A stretch of 15,121 nucleotides of DNA, taken from NCBI GenBank assembly GCA_025363375.1, contig JANYDZ010000509.1, forward strand, positions 1 to 15,121. The letters are read 5' to 3'. Within the stretch, counting starts at the first letter, position 1, and every line of letters begins with the position of its first letter. Below, piece by piece: positions 7,061 to 13,263 of the stretch. The notes under the pieces are model-generated. The model did no database searches and had not been told where the DNA came from. It worked only from the letters and a program-made list of their open reading frames with translations. This stretch comes from Hyphomicrobiales bacterium. Lineage in GTDB: Bacteria; Pseudomonadota; Alphaproteobacteria; Rhizobiales; Beijerinckiaceae. A program made the translations under genes and the position numbers.

Positions 7061-9430
7061 CTAACCCGCCACTTTCGAAAAATCCGCGACTGTGTGCATC
7101 GCCGCGCGCAGCTCGTTGAGCAGGCGCAGACGGTTGAGACGGCGCAATGCGTCGTCGGTGTTGACGGTGACCTTTTCGAAGAAGGCGTCCACCGGCGCGC
7201 GCAACCGCGCCAGCGCGTGCATGGCGCCCTCAAAGTCTTCTTCGGCGATGTGTTTTCGCGCGCCGGCGCCCGCGCGGTCGATCGCCGCGGCAAGGTGGTC
7301 CTCCTCCGGCTCGCAACGCAGGTTGGGCGCGTGCTTTTGCGCGAAGGCGGAGGCGCCGTCTTTTTTCTCTTCCGCGCGCAGGATATTCGCGGCGCGTTTG
7401 TAGCCGGCGAGCAGGTTCTTGCCGTCGTCGGTGTCGAGCAGTTTGGCGAGCGCGTCGACGCGGCGCGTGATCATAAGGAGATCGTCGCTGACGGGCGAGC
7501 CTTCTCCCGCGCGCGGGAGCAGGTGGTCCGAAGGGCCGGACGAGGGCGGCGGGGCGGGCGCGATCGCCGCGTTCTGGGCCGCCCCGCCGCCAATCGCCGC
7601 GTCGATGAGATCATGCCGCGCGCCCTTGTCGCGCAAATAGGTTTTCAGGCGGTCGATGAAGAAGGAGAGGAGGTCGGATAGCGTCTGAATCTCATCCGAT
7701 TGCGCAGGCGCGTCGGAACGCGGACGATTGCCGGCCTCCATCGCTTGCATCGCAAGCAAATTTACGTTCTTCGCGGTTTCACGGTTCTCACGAGCGGGCA
7801 AAGTATGAAGACGTCTTTGTTCAGCCATGTTCGCGTCAACAAGCGCAGAGCGGAGAGGCTTCAGGGTCGCGGTCAGCAACCGCAGGTTGACGCCATTCTC
7901 CAGAACAATCCTGATCACCCCGAGCGCCGCCCGCCGCAGCGCATACGGGTCCTTGCTCCCCGTCGGCTTCTCGTCGATCGCCCAGAACCCCACGAGCGTA
8001 TCGATCTTGTCCGCCAGCGCGACGGCGATCGACACGGGGTTTTTCGGCGCTAGATCCGACGGCCCCTGCGGCTTGTAATGTTCTTCAATCGCCGCGCAGA
8101 CTTCCTCGCGCTCGCCCTGCAACGCGGCATAGCGCCGGCCCATGAGGCCCTGCGTCTCCGGGAACTCGCCCACAACCTCGGTCGGCAAGTCCGATTTACA
8201 AAGCTCCGCCGCGCGCTCGGCCAACGCGGGATCGGCGCCCGCCAGCGGCGCCAGATCCTTCGCCAGCGCCTTGATGCGGTCGACGCGCTCGCCCTGCGTG
8301 CCGAGCTTTTCGTGGAACACGATGTTCAGCGCGCGCAGTTTCGCCATGCGCTGGTCCAGCGGCTTGCCGCGATTGGCCGCGTTGACGTAATCGGGCAGCG
8401 GGCCCTGATCGGTCTTCCAGAAATACAAGGCGTCGGACAGGCGCGCGCGCACGACGCGGCCATTGCCGGCGGCGATGGCCTTGCCGCCGTCGCTCGCCTC
8501 GATGTTGGAGACGAGGAGGAATTTGTTGGCGAGCCCGCCGCCGGGCCCGCGCAGCACAAAACATTTCTGGTTGGCGCGGATCGTGGCGCGGATCACCTCC
8601 GGCGGTATCTCAAGAAACGACGCGTCAAATTCGCCCATCAGCACGACGGGCCATTCGACGAGGCCGGCGACTTCCGCCAGCAGCGAATCGTCTTCCACAA
8701 GCTCAAGCCCCTGCGCCATGGCGAGGTCTTTCGCGTCGTGTAGAATAACGTCGCGGCGGCGCGCCGGGTCGAGCACGACCTTCGCCGCCTCTAGCGCGGC
8801 AACGTAATCGTCAAACCGCCGCGCCTTTATCGCGCCGGGCGCGAGGAAGCGGTGGCCGTAGGTGACGTTGCCGGCGACAATGCTGTCCACGCTGAACGGC
8901 ACGATCTCCGGTTCCTCCGTGTCCGGCCCGAAGGTCGCGAGGATGGAATGCAGTGGACGCACCCAGCGCAGGCAATCCGGGCGCGTCGATGCCGCGCCCC
9001 AGCGCATGGATTTCGGCCAGGGAAAGCCGCGCGTCACGGCGGGCAGGATTTCCGCGAGCACGTCGATGGTCGCGCGGCCCTTGCGTTCGATCACGGCGAC
9101 GTAGAATTCGCCCTTGCCTTTGGGGTCTTTTTCAACCTTCGCCTGATCGAGCGAGGTCAGCCCGGCGCCCTTGAGAAAACCCTGCACCGCCGGTTCGGGC
9201 GCGCCGACGCGCGGACCCTTTTTTTCCTCGCGCGTATCGGGTTGCCGCGCCGGCAAGCCCGCGATGTGCAGCGCGAGGCGGCGCGGCGTGGCGAAGCTCG
9301 CCGCGCCCTCGTAAACCAGGCCGCGCTCGACCAGCGCGTCGGTGACGAGCTTTTTGAGGTCGGCGGAGGCCTGCGCCTGCATGCGCGCGGGAATTTCTTC
9401 GCTGAAGAGTTCAAACAGGAGGTCGGGCAT
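7061..9430 (-). CDS. glyS: Glycine--tRNA ligase beta subunit, enlarged by two extra blocks
   Basis: 789-residue GlyRS beta chain of the bacterial alpha2-beta2 enzyme; with GlyQ it charges tRNA-Gly, the beta chain binding the tRNA. N-terminus LLFELFSEEIPARM (4-17), a long tRNA-binding body, KNPVSIAVALADKIDTLVGF (463-482) of the HD-like region, and a C-terminal DALR-type anticodon-binding part (about 660-789). E. coli GlyS is about 689 residues. The excess comes from a block at 535-582 and another at 614-649, either side of the conserved DLLSFFIDRLK. The frame stays open through both, so it is probably functional. ATG 9430 fits the family start; a GTG at 9454 is in frame, but its GGGGGAGG abuts the codon. 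No glyQ is within the window; glyS is 20 bp behind the DUF559 gene. Confidence 0.96.
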   Translation of the reverse strand: MPDLLFELFSEEIPARMQAQASADLKKLVTDALVERGLVYEGAASFATPRRLALHIAGLPARQPDTREEKKGPRVGAPEPAVQGFLKGAGLTSLDQAKVEKDPKGKGEFYVAVIERKGRATIDVLAEILPAVTRGFPWPKSMRWGAASTRPDCLRWVRPLHSILATFGPDTEEPEIVPFSVDSIVAGNVTYGHRFLAPGAIKARRFDDYVAALEAAKVVLDPARRRDVILHDAKDLAMAQGLELVEDDSLLAEVAGLVEWPVVLMGEFDASFLEIPPEVIRATIRANQKCFVLRGPGGGLANKFLLVSNIEASDGGKAIAAGNGRVVRARLSDALYFWKTDQGPLPDYVNAANRGKPLDQRMAKLRALNIVFHEKLGTQGERVDRIKALAKDLAPLAGADPALAERAAELCKSDLPTEVVGEFPETQGLMGRRYAALQGEREEVCAAIEEHYKPQGPSDLAPKNPVSIAVALADKIDTLVGFWAIDEKPTGSKDPYALRRAALGVIRIVLENGVNLRLLTATLKPLRSALVDANMAEQRRLHTLPARENRETAKNVNLLAMQAMEAGNRPRSDAPAQSDEIQTLSDLLSFFIDRLKTYLRDKGARHDLIDAAIGGGAAQNAAIAPAPPPSSGPSDHLLPRAGEGSPVSDDLLMITRRVDALAKLLDTDDGKNLLAGYKRAANILRAEEKKDGASAFAQKHAPNLRCEPEEDHLAAAIDRAGAGARKHIAEEDFEGAMHALARLRAPVDAFFEKVTVNTDDALRRLNRLRLLNELRAAMHTVADFSKVAG
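7500..7548. repeat. Palindromic repeat element inside glyS
   Basis: Contains a perfect 16-bp palindrome CTCCCGCGCGCGGGAG (7504-7519) followed by GGTGG, an imperfect second hairpin (TCCG...CGGA, 7528-7541) and a CGAGGG tail. This layout (CCTTCTCCC palindrome, GGTGG, small hairpin, GAGGG) matches, from memory, an abundant intergenic palindromic repeat of alphaproteobacteria. It is read in frame and encodes the SSGPSDHLLPRAGEG part of GlyS (residues 630-644). Copy number in the genome cannot be seen from one window. Confidence 0.7.
7685..7828. repeat. Possible inserted element inside glyS (AT-richer block)
   Basis: Encodes GlyS residues about 535-582, which I cannot match to the family between NGVNLRLL and DLLSFFIDRLK. 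By eye it is clearly less GC-rich than its flanks and uses codons such as GCT, CGT, ACT, TTG and GTA that are uncommon around it. It holds a perfect hairpin GCTTGC-ATC-GCAAGC (7743-7757). It could be a second palindromic element read in frame or a poorly conserved loop. Boundaries are approximate. Confidence 0.4.
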
Positions 9431-9450
9431 CGTGGAACAGGGCTTTCTCT

Positions 9451-9852
9451 TCACCCTCCCCCTCGAGGGGAGGGTGGGCGCGGCTCCGCTTCGAGCGAGC
9501 CGTACAACGCGGCATAGATTGTGTCGAGAACGCTGTCGATATCTTCGCGGACCGAAGCATTCCAGAAACGCAAAACCTTGCTGCCTTCAGCCGTCGGAAA
9601 TGCGGTCCACCGTTCGTCATGCTGAATTTGCTCTGGCTCGGCGTGTGAGCCGGCATCGATCGCGATAATCAGTTTTGCCCGTAAAGAAGCAAAATCGGCG
9701 ACAGAGGGTCCGATGGGAACCTGTCGCCGAAAATGTGTTTCGATTATGGGAAACCGCCGCGTCGCTTTCCAAAGAAGGCGTTCGGCGGGCGTTTCGTTTT
9801 CACGCGATCGCTTTGCTGTTGCGAGGCGCAATTGGCGAAGCGTTCCCCTCAA
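9451..9852 (-). CDS. DUF559 (Vsr-like endonuclease fold) protein
   Basis: 133-residue DUF559 protein (PF04480 type), a small PD-(D/E)XK-like domain related to very-short-patch endonucleases; cellular role of the family is unknown. Signature stretches: ETPAERLLWKA, HFRRQVPIGPSVADF, KLIIAIDAGSHAE, KVLRFWNASV. The family usually reads [IV]E[IV]DGG[SQ]H at the third of these; here the Glu and one Gly are Ala, so a catalytic acid may be lost. The last 16 residues (GSLEAEPRPPSPRGGG) come from a palindromic repeat. Start is uncertain: TTG 9852 makes a TTGA overlap with the CDGSH stop and has GGGA upstream; GTG 9876 gives 141 residues but no visible ribosome site. Possibly translationally coupled to the CDGSH gene. 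Confidence 0.82.
   Translation of the reverse strand: MRGTLRQLRLATAKRSRENETPAERLLWKATRRFPIIETHFRRQVPIGPSVADFASLRAKLIIAIDAGSHAEPEQIQHDERWTAFPTAEGSKVLRFWNASVREDIDSVLDTIYAALYGSLEAEPRPPSPRGGG
9453..9502. repeat. Palindromic repeat element at the DUF559-glyS junction
   Basis: Perfect 9-bp inverted repeat ACCCTCCCC (9453-9461) / GGGGAGGGT (9467-9475) with a CTCGA loop, then a second hairpin CGGCT (9481-9485) / AGCCG (9498-9502). The CCTCCCC palindrome followed by GGGCGCG and a smaller hairpin resembles, from memory, another common alphaproteobacterial intergenic repeat. It encodes the last 16 residues of the DUF559 protein, supplies the first base of that gene's TGA, and ends 22 bases before the glyS ATG, so its hairpin is part of the glyS leader. 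Confidence 0.65.
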
Positions 9853-10088
9853 ATCTTCCCGTGCGTTCCGTCGCACAGCGGGCGGTTCACGGCGTGTTTA
9901 CAGCCGCAGAAATAGACCTTGGCGTCTTTTGTCGCGGTGTAGCGGATGGGCGTCATGTCGGTGGTCTTGTGCGAACCATCGCACAGCGGCTGCTTCGACG
10001 ACAGGCCGCAGGAACACCAGGCGTAGGTCTTGCCGGCTTCGACATCCAGGGGGTAGGGGGCCTTCTGGGCGATGGTGGGATGCGACAT
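9849..10088 (-). CDS. CDGSH iron-sulfur domain protein (two motifs)
   Basis: 79-residue protein with two complete CDGSH motifs: Cys25, Cys27, Cys36, His40 (CSCGLSSKQPLCDGSH) and Cys61, Cys63, Cys72, His76 (CGCKHAVNRPLCDGTH). Each 3Cys-1His set should hold a redox-active [2Fe-2S] cluster, as in the tandem-motif relatives of mitoNEET (the Miner2 type). There is no membrane anchor, so it is probably a soluble cytosolic electron or cluster carrier; the partner is unknown. Start ATG 10088 is supported by AGAGGA upstream (GAGGA ending about 8 bases before). The open frame continues upstream to 10352, but that part overlaps thiE and shows no family similarity. It sits 112 bp after thiE on the same strand; its stop overlaps the DUF559 start. 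Confidence 0.93.
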   Translation of the reverse strand: MSHPTIAQKAPYPLDVEAGKTYAWCSCGLSSKQPLCDGSHKTTDMTPIRYTATKDAKVYFCGCKHAVNRPLCDGTHGKI

Positions 10089-10200
10089 TTCGAATTCCTC
10101 TTGAAAGCTGCGGCGCCAGGCCGCGATGGCAGATTCGTCAGAACCTTCGCGCCCACTCTGGCTCAGCCAGGGGCGGAAAAGCAAGTCAGGCTGCTTCCAG

Positions 10201-10803
10201 TCAAGCTCCTGCCCGCGTCGCCGCGACCCACTGACGCGCCCGCGCCTCCGGGTCCTTGTTGAGCGACACGTCGGTGACGAGGGAAACGCAGTCGGCGCCC
10301 GCCGCGAAAATCCCAGGCGCGCGCTCGACCGTGATGCCGCCGATGGCGACAAGGGCGCGCTTGCCGATGGTCTTCTTCCACTGCGTCACGCGCTCGAGCC
10401 CCTGCGGGCCAAAGCGCATCTGTTTCAGAATGGTGGGATAGACCGGGCCGAGCGCGACGTAATCGGGATCGAAGGACAGCGCGCGGTCGAGTTCCGCCTC
10501 GTCATGGGTCGAGAGGCCGAGCTTGATCCCGGCCTTGCGGATCGCCGGGATGTCGGCGGAATCGAGATCTTCCTGCCCCAGGTGCGCGTAATCGCAGCCG
10601 GTCTGGATGGCGAGCTTCCAGTGGTCGTTGACAACGAGCTGCGCGCCGGCGGCCTTGCAGAGGTTCCGCGCAGCGATGATCTCGCCGCGCAGAAAAGCTT
10701 CTTCGCCCTCCTTGACTCGCAATTGCGCGAGCTTCACGCCGCACGGCAGCAGGCGGCGCAGCCACGCGGCGCTGTCGACGATCAGGTAGAAGGGGTCGAG
10801 CAT
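10201..10803 (-). CDS. thiE: Thiamine-phosphate synthase
   Basis: 200-residue cytosolic TIM-barrel enzyme that joins hydroxymethylpyrimidine diphosphate to thiazole phosphate to give thiamin phosphate. Pyrophosphate/pyrimidine-binding residues Gln27, Arg29 and Lys31 (QLRVK), Asn59-Asp60 (VVND), the HLGQEDL motif (74-80), GPVYPT with Lys127 (119-127) and the phosphate-binding AIGGI (153-157) are all present. Length is normal for the family. Start ATG 10803 follows AAGAGAA and matches the family N-terminus (FYLIVD); the upstream extension of the frame is rejected. It is downstream of thiO-thiS-thiG on the same strand, with a small exported-protein gene between thiG and thiE, so it may fall under the TPP riboswitch at the head of the run if transcription continues that far. 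Confidence 0.96.
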   Translation of the reverse strand: MLDPFYLIVDSAAWLRRLLPCGVKLAQLRVKEGEEAFLRGEIIAARNLCKAAGAQLVVNDHWKLAIQTGCDYAHLGQEDLDSADIPAIRKAGIKLGLSTHDEAELDRALSFDPDYVALGPVYPTILKQMRFGPQGLERVTQWKKTIGKRALVAIGGITVERAPGIFAAGADCVSLVTDVSLNKDPEARARQWVAATRAGA

Positions 10804-10852
10804 GCGTTCTCTTTTTACCGCTTGCCCGCGGCGGGCGTGCGCTCGCACTGGA

Positions 10853-11044
10853 TTATGATTCTGCGGAGGCCTTCAAAGCGAACAAATTTCCTGTTCTCTG
10901 AGAGCTATTGTAGGCGTTTTCGCAATTGGACTTGAGAGCCCTTGGGTTTTGCAGACATGCGTCGCGCAACGCCGCGCAGGGCTCGGCTTTTGCGAAATTC
11001 ACGGACATGACAAGCGCAAAGACGGAAAGCGAAGCGCATTTCAT
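10853..11044 (-). CDS. Small exported Cys-containing protein, unknown function
   Basis: 63 residues, not recognised. The N-terminus is a classical Sec signal peptide: Lys2, a hydrophobic core (SLSVFALVMSV, 5-15) and a likely cleavage after AKA (18-20). The mature part of about 43 residues holds Cys23, Cys30 and Cys41 and is polar, with Asn/Ser and Arg/Lys. Three mature cysteines leave one unpaired or allow a dimer. The start is fixed by GGGAG eight bases before ATG 11044; an in-frame extension up to 11122 is rejected because it removes the signal peptide from the N-terminus and would overlap thiG. Base composition is noticeably less GC-rich than the flanking thi genes. It sits 74 bp after thiG and 49 bp before thiE, all on the same strand. 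Confidence 0.68.
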   Translation of the reverse strand: MKCASLSVFALVMSVNFAKAEPCAALRDACLQNPRALKSNCENAYNSSQRTGNLFALKASAES

Positions 11045-11118
11045 TGGATCAACTCCCGTTGCAGCCTTGCGGTTGTCGCAAGCGTACAACCAATCGAATA
11101 CTTCGGCGCAGAAATCAA

Positions 11119-11898
11119 TCACGTAAACGCCCGCCCCAGCACGGGCGTCGAGGGCCGCGCCATGTCGCGCGGCTCCATGGGGTCGGCGCGGCGCGCCAGC
11201 GTGCCCGCCTCGATGGCCAGTGCGAAGGCGCGCGCCATCGCTACGGGATCGCCGGCCATGGCGACCGCCGTGTTGAGCAGAATGGCGTCATAGCCCATCT
11301 CCATCGCCTGCGCGGCGTGGGAGGGCACGCCGATGCCGGCGTCCACGACCAGCGGCACGTCAGGAAAATGGGCGCGCATGGCGCGCAATCCATAGGGATT
11401 GTTGAGCCCGCGCCCGGAGCCGATCGGTGCCCCCCACGGCATCAGCACCTGGCAGCCGACTTCGAGGAGGCGCTCGGCGACGACGAGGTCCTCGGTCGTG
11501 TAGGGGAACACCTTGAACCCCTCTCTAGTGAGAATGCCGGCGGCTTCCACGAGGCCGAAGACGTCGGGCTGCAACGTGTCCTCCTCGCCGATGACTTCCA
11601 GCTTGATCCAGTCGGTGTCGAAGACCTCGCGCGCCATTTGCGCGGTGGCGACGGCTTCGGCGACCGAATGGCAGCCGGCGGTGTTGGGCAACACTTTCAC
11701 GCCAAGCCCCTGGATCAGCGCCCAGAAATCCTGGCCCGCGCGCCCGCCGCCGGATTCGCGCCGCAGCGACACCGTAACAATCTGCGCGCCGGACGCGCGC
11801 ACCGCGTCGGCGAGAATCGCGGGCGAGGGATATTGCGCCGTGCCCAGCAGCAGGCGCGACGAGAGCGGCTCGCCATAGACTTCGAAAGGCGTGTCCAT
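11119..11898 (-). CDS. thiG: Thiazole synthase
   Basis: 259-residue TIM-barrel enzyme that builds the thiazole ring from deoxyxylulose phosphate, dehydroglycine and ThiS-thiocarboxylate. The Schiff-base Lys99 lies in DTDWIKLEVIGEEDTLQPD (94-112). PNTAGCHSV (71-79), MPWGAPIGSG (153-162), LVVDAGIG (183-190) and AILLNTAVA (204-212) are conserved ThiG stretches. Length is normal. Start ATG 11898 has GGGGAG at 11907-11902, which overlaps the end of thiS; the eight-base gap and shared sequence imply coupling to thiS. Its glycine-derived imine would come from ThiO, encoded two genes upstream. Confidence 0.97.
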   Translation of the reverse strand: MDTPFEVYGEPLSSRLLLGTAQYPSPAILADAVRASGAQIVTVSLRRESGGGRAGQDFWALIQGLGVKVLPNTAGCHSVAEAVATAQMAREVFDTDWIKLEVIGEEDTLQPDVFGLVEAAGILTREGFKVFPYTTEDLVVAERLLEVGCQVLMPWGAPIGSGRGLNNPYGLRAMRAHFPDVPLVVDAGIGVPSHAAQAMEMGYDAILLNTAVAMAGDPVAMARAFALAIEAGTLARRADPMEPRDMARPSTPVLGRAFT

Positions 11899-11906
11899 GG
11901 TCTCCC

Positions 11907-12104
11907 CTAACCTCCCTGACGCGGCACCACAACCTCGACGGCGTCGCCGGACTTGAGCGGCGTCGCGGCGCGGTCGGCGGCGCGCACGAATTGCCGATTG
12001 AGCGCGGTCGCGACTTTCATGTCGCCGTACTCCAGCTCGTCCAGCAGGGCGGCCAGTGTCGCGGCTTTCGCCTCAACCGGCTTGCCGTTCACCTCGATCT
12101 TCAT
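11907..12104 (-). CDS. thiS: Sulfur carrier protein ThiS
   Basis: 65-residue ubiquitin-like (beta-grasp) carrier with the required C-terminal Gly-Gly (VVVPRQGG). The C-terminal glycine is adenylated by ThiF and converted to a thiocarboxylate that gives ThiG its sulfur. Starts KIEVNGKPVEA and has the internal ATALNRQFV strand typical of ThiS. The start at 12104 lies inside the end of thiO (32-bp overlap), so translation is probably coupled. No thiF is present in the window; ThiF/MoeB must come from elsewhere. Confidence 0.96.
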   Translation of the reverse strand: MKIEVNGKPVEAKAATLAALLDELEYGDMKVATALNRQFVRAADRAATPLKSGDAVEVVVPRQGG

Positions 12105-13104
12105 TCAGCGTCTCTCGCATGAGCTCGGGGAACGCCTTGCCAAGAAGCGCGATATCCGCCGTCCGGCGCGCCAGGGCCGGCGCGATGAGAAACCCGTGCC
12201 TGAAAAGGCCGTTGACGTAAATGGTCTTTCCGCGTCGGCGCAAACGCGGCAGGTTGTCGGGAAAGGCGGGGCGCAGTCCGCTGCCCGTTTCCAGAATTTC
12301 CGCTTCGCCGAAATTCGGGTGCAGCGTGTAGACGGCGCTCAGCAATTCGAGCGCCGAGCGCACGGTGAAGCGGCCTTCCTCGGCGTTTTCGATCATGGTG
12401 GCGCCGATCATGTAAACGCCGTCGCCGCGCGGCACCACGTAGACGGGCATGCGTGGATGCAGCATGCGCAGCGGGCGCGCGAAATCGAGATCGCGCGCTT
12501 TGACGACGAGCATTTCGCCCTTCACCGGGCGCAGATCCTCAAGCGCGTCGCGCGCGGCCAGGCCCCGGCAATCGATCGTCCAGTCGGCGGGGCCGGGCTG
12601 CGCGCCGAAGGCGATCGCGACGCCGAAATCCTCGCGCAGGCGCGTGACCAGCGCCGCCAACGCCGCGCGCGGATCAAGATGCGCCTCGCGCGGAAAAAAC
12701 AGCGCCTGATGGCGCAGGCCGGCGAGTTGCGGCTCGATGTCGGCGATCTCTTTCGCGTCGAGCCAGCGATATTCATCCGTGCGCCGGGCGAAGCGCTGTA
12801 AATCCGGCAAGTCGCGGCGCGGGGCGACAACGAGGGTGCCCCGCGTGACCGTGCCGGCAAAATGCGCTTGCCAGAAGGCGAGGGATTCGCGCCCGAGATC
12901 GCCAATCAAAGGCTCCGCGTTTTCGCATTCGCACCAGGGCGCGAGCATGCCGCCGGCGTACCAGGAGCAGCCCAGCCCGGCGGCCTCGCGCCGCTCGACG
13001 ATTGTGACGGCGCAACCGCGCCGCGCGAATTCATAGGCGCAGGCGATCCCGGCGATGCCGGCCCCGATGATGGCGACGCTGGGGTTCAGGATTGGTGGGC
13101 TCAA
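12073..13104 (-). CDS. thiO: Glycine oxidase ThiO (FAD-dependent)
   Basis: 343-residue DAO-family flavoenzyme that oxidises glycine to iminoglycine, the dehydroglycine donor for ThiG in organisms using ThiO instead of ThiH. FAD site: VAIIGAGIAG (10-19) and IVERR. WYAGGMLAP follows as in other ThiO. The substrate-side Arg residues lie in GSGLRPAFPDNLP and NGLFRHGFLIAPA, matching the GLRP and FRNGILLAP motifs of the family. Start choice: TTG 13104, with GGGAAGA (13115-13109) four bases upstream and family-like length. ATG 13152 and GTG 13149 are also in frame, but both fall in the 3' arm of the riboswitch aptamer. It overlaps thiS by 32 bp. Function is strongly supported by context; a different amino-acid oxidase is less likely. 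Confidence 0.92.
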   Translation of the reverse strand: MSPPILNPSVAIIGAGIAGIACAYEFARRGCAVTIVERREAAGLGCSWYAGGMLAPWCECENAEPLIGDLGRESLAFWQAHFAGTVTRGTLVVAPRRDLPDLQRFARRTDEYRWLDAKEIADIEPQLAGLRHQALFFPREAHLDPRAALAALVTRLREDFGVAIAFGAQPGPADWTIDCRGLAARDALEDLRPVKGEMLVVKARDLDFARPLRMLHPRMPVYVVPRGDGVYMIGATMIENAEEGRFTVRSALELLSAVYTLHPNFGEAEILETGSGLRPAFPDNLPRLRRRGKTIYVNGLFRHGFLIAPALARRTADIALLGKAFPELMRETLNEDRGERQAG

Positions 13105-13107
13105 AAC

Positions 13108-13139
13108 GTCTTCCCGGCGCGCGGCGCAAAGACAGGAAG
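13108..13139 (-). promoter_or_regulatory. Candidate ribosome-site-masking hairpin of thiO
   Basis: Between aptamer and start codon (minus strand), GTCTT (13133-13129) can pair with AAGAC (13112-13108). Alternatively CTTCC (13139-13135) can pair with GGAAG (13114-13110). Either pairing buries the GGGAAGA ribosome site. There is no U-run, so translational rather than transcriptional control is the better guess. No energy calculation was done. Confidence 0.4.
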
Positions 13140-13146
13140 CGAGCTT

Positions 13147-13256
13147 CACCATCCCTCCGCCAGCATGAACTGGATCAGGTCGTAAGAGTCGTTGCGCGCC
13201 TGGAAAAGGCCCAGCGCCGGCAACCTCTCAGCCCCCTGCCGGGGCTCCCCTTGGTA
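13147..13256 (-). promoter_or_regulatory. TPP riboswitch (THI element) upstream of thiO
   Basis: Read on the minus strand, the thi-box landmarks occur in order: UACC (P1 5' arm, 13256-13253), AAGGGGAGCC (P2/P3), GGCUGAGAGG with the invariant CUGAGA at 13231-13226, ACCUGAUC (13180-13173), the P5 hairpin CCAG-UUCAUG-CUGG, then CUGGCGGAGGGA (13163-13152), and GGUG (13150-13147) closing P1 with UACC. These are the conserved pyrimidine- and pyrophosphate-sensing elements of the TPP aptamer. In bacteria the aptamer shuts thiamin biosynthesis genes when TPP is plentiful. Here it heads thiO-thiS-thiG and, if transcription runs on, thiE. Confidence 0.95.
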
Positions 13257-13263
13257 CGCGCGG

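Noticed and set aside
8078..9517. Two 221-codon plus-strand frames opposite glyS (8078-8743 and 8852-9517)
   Set aside because: Shadows of glyS; His/Arg/Gln-rich reverse translations with no domain.
10089..10352. N-terminal extension of the CDGSH frame
   Set aside because: Overlaps thiE, has no family similarity, and ATG 10088 has its own good ribosome site.
11066..11082. Hairpin CTTGCG-GTTGT-CGCAAG between thiG and the small exported protein
   Set aside because: Six-base stem with no T-run in either direction; too weak to call a terminator, though it might slow transcripts.
11044..12801. Plus-strand frames of 288 and 282 codons opposite thiG, thiS and thiO
   Set aside because: Shadows of genes with clear ThiG, ThiS and ThiO motifs on the other strand.
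13105..13152. ATG 13152 (or GTG 13149) as the thiO start
   Set aside because: It lies in the aptamer's 3' arm, adds residues not typical of ThiO, and the GGAGGG next to it belongs to the conserved riboswitch sequence.
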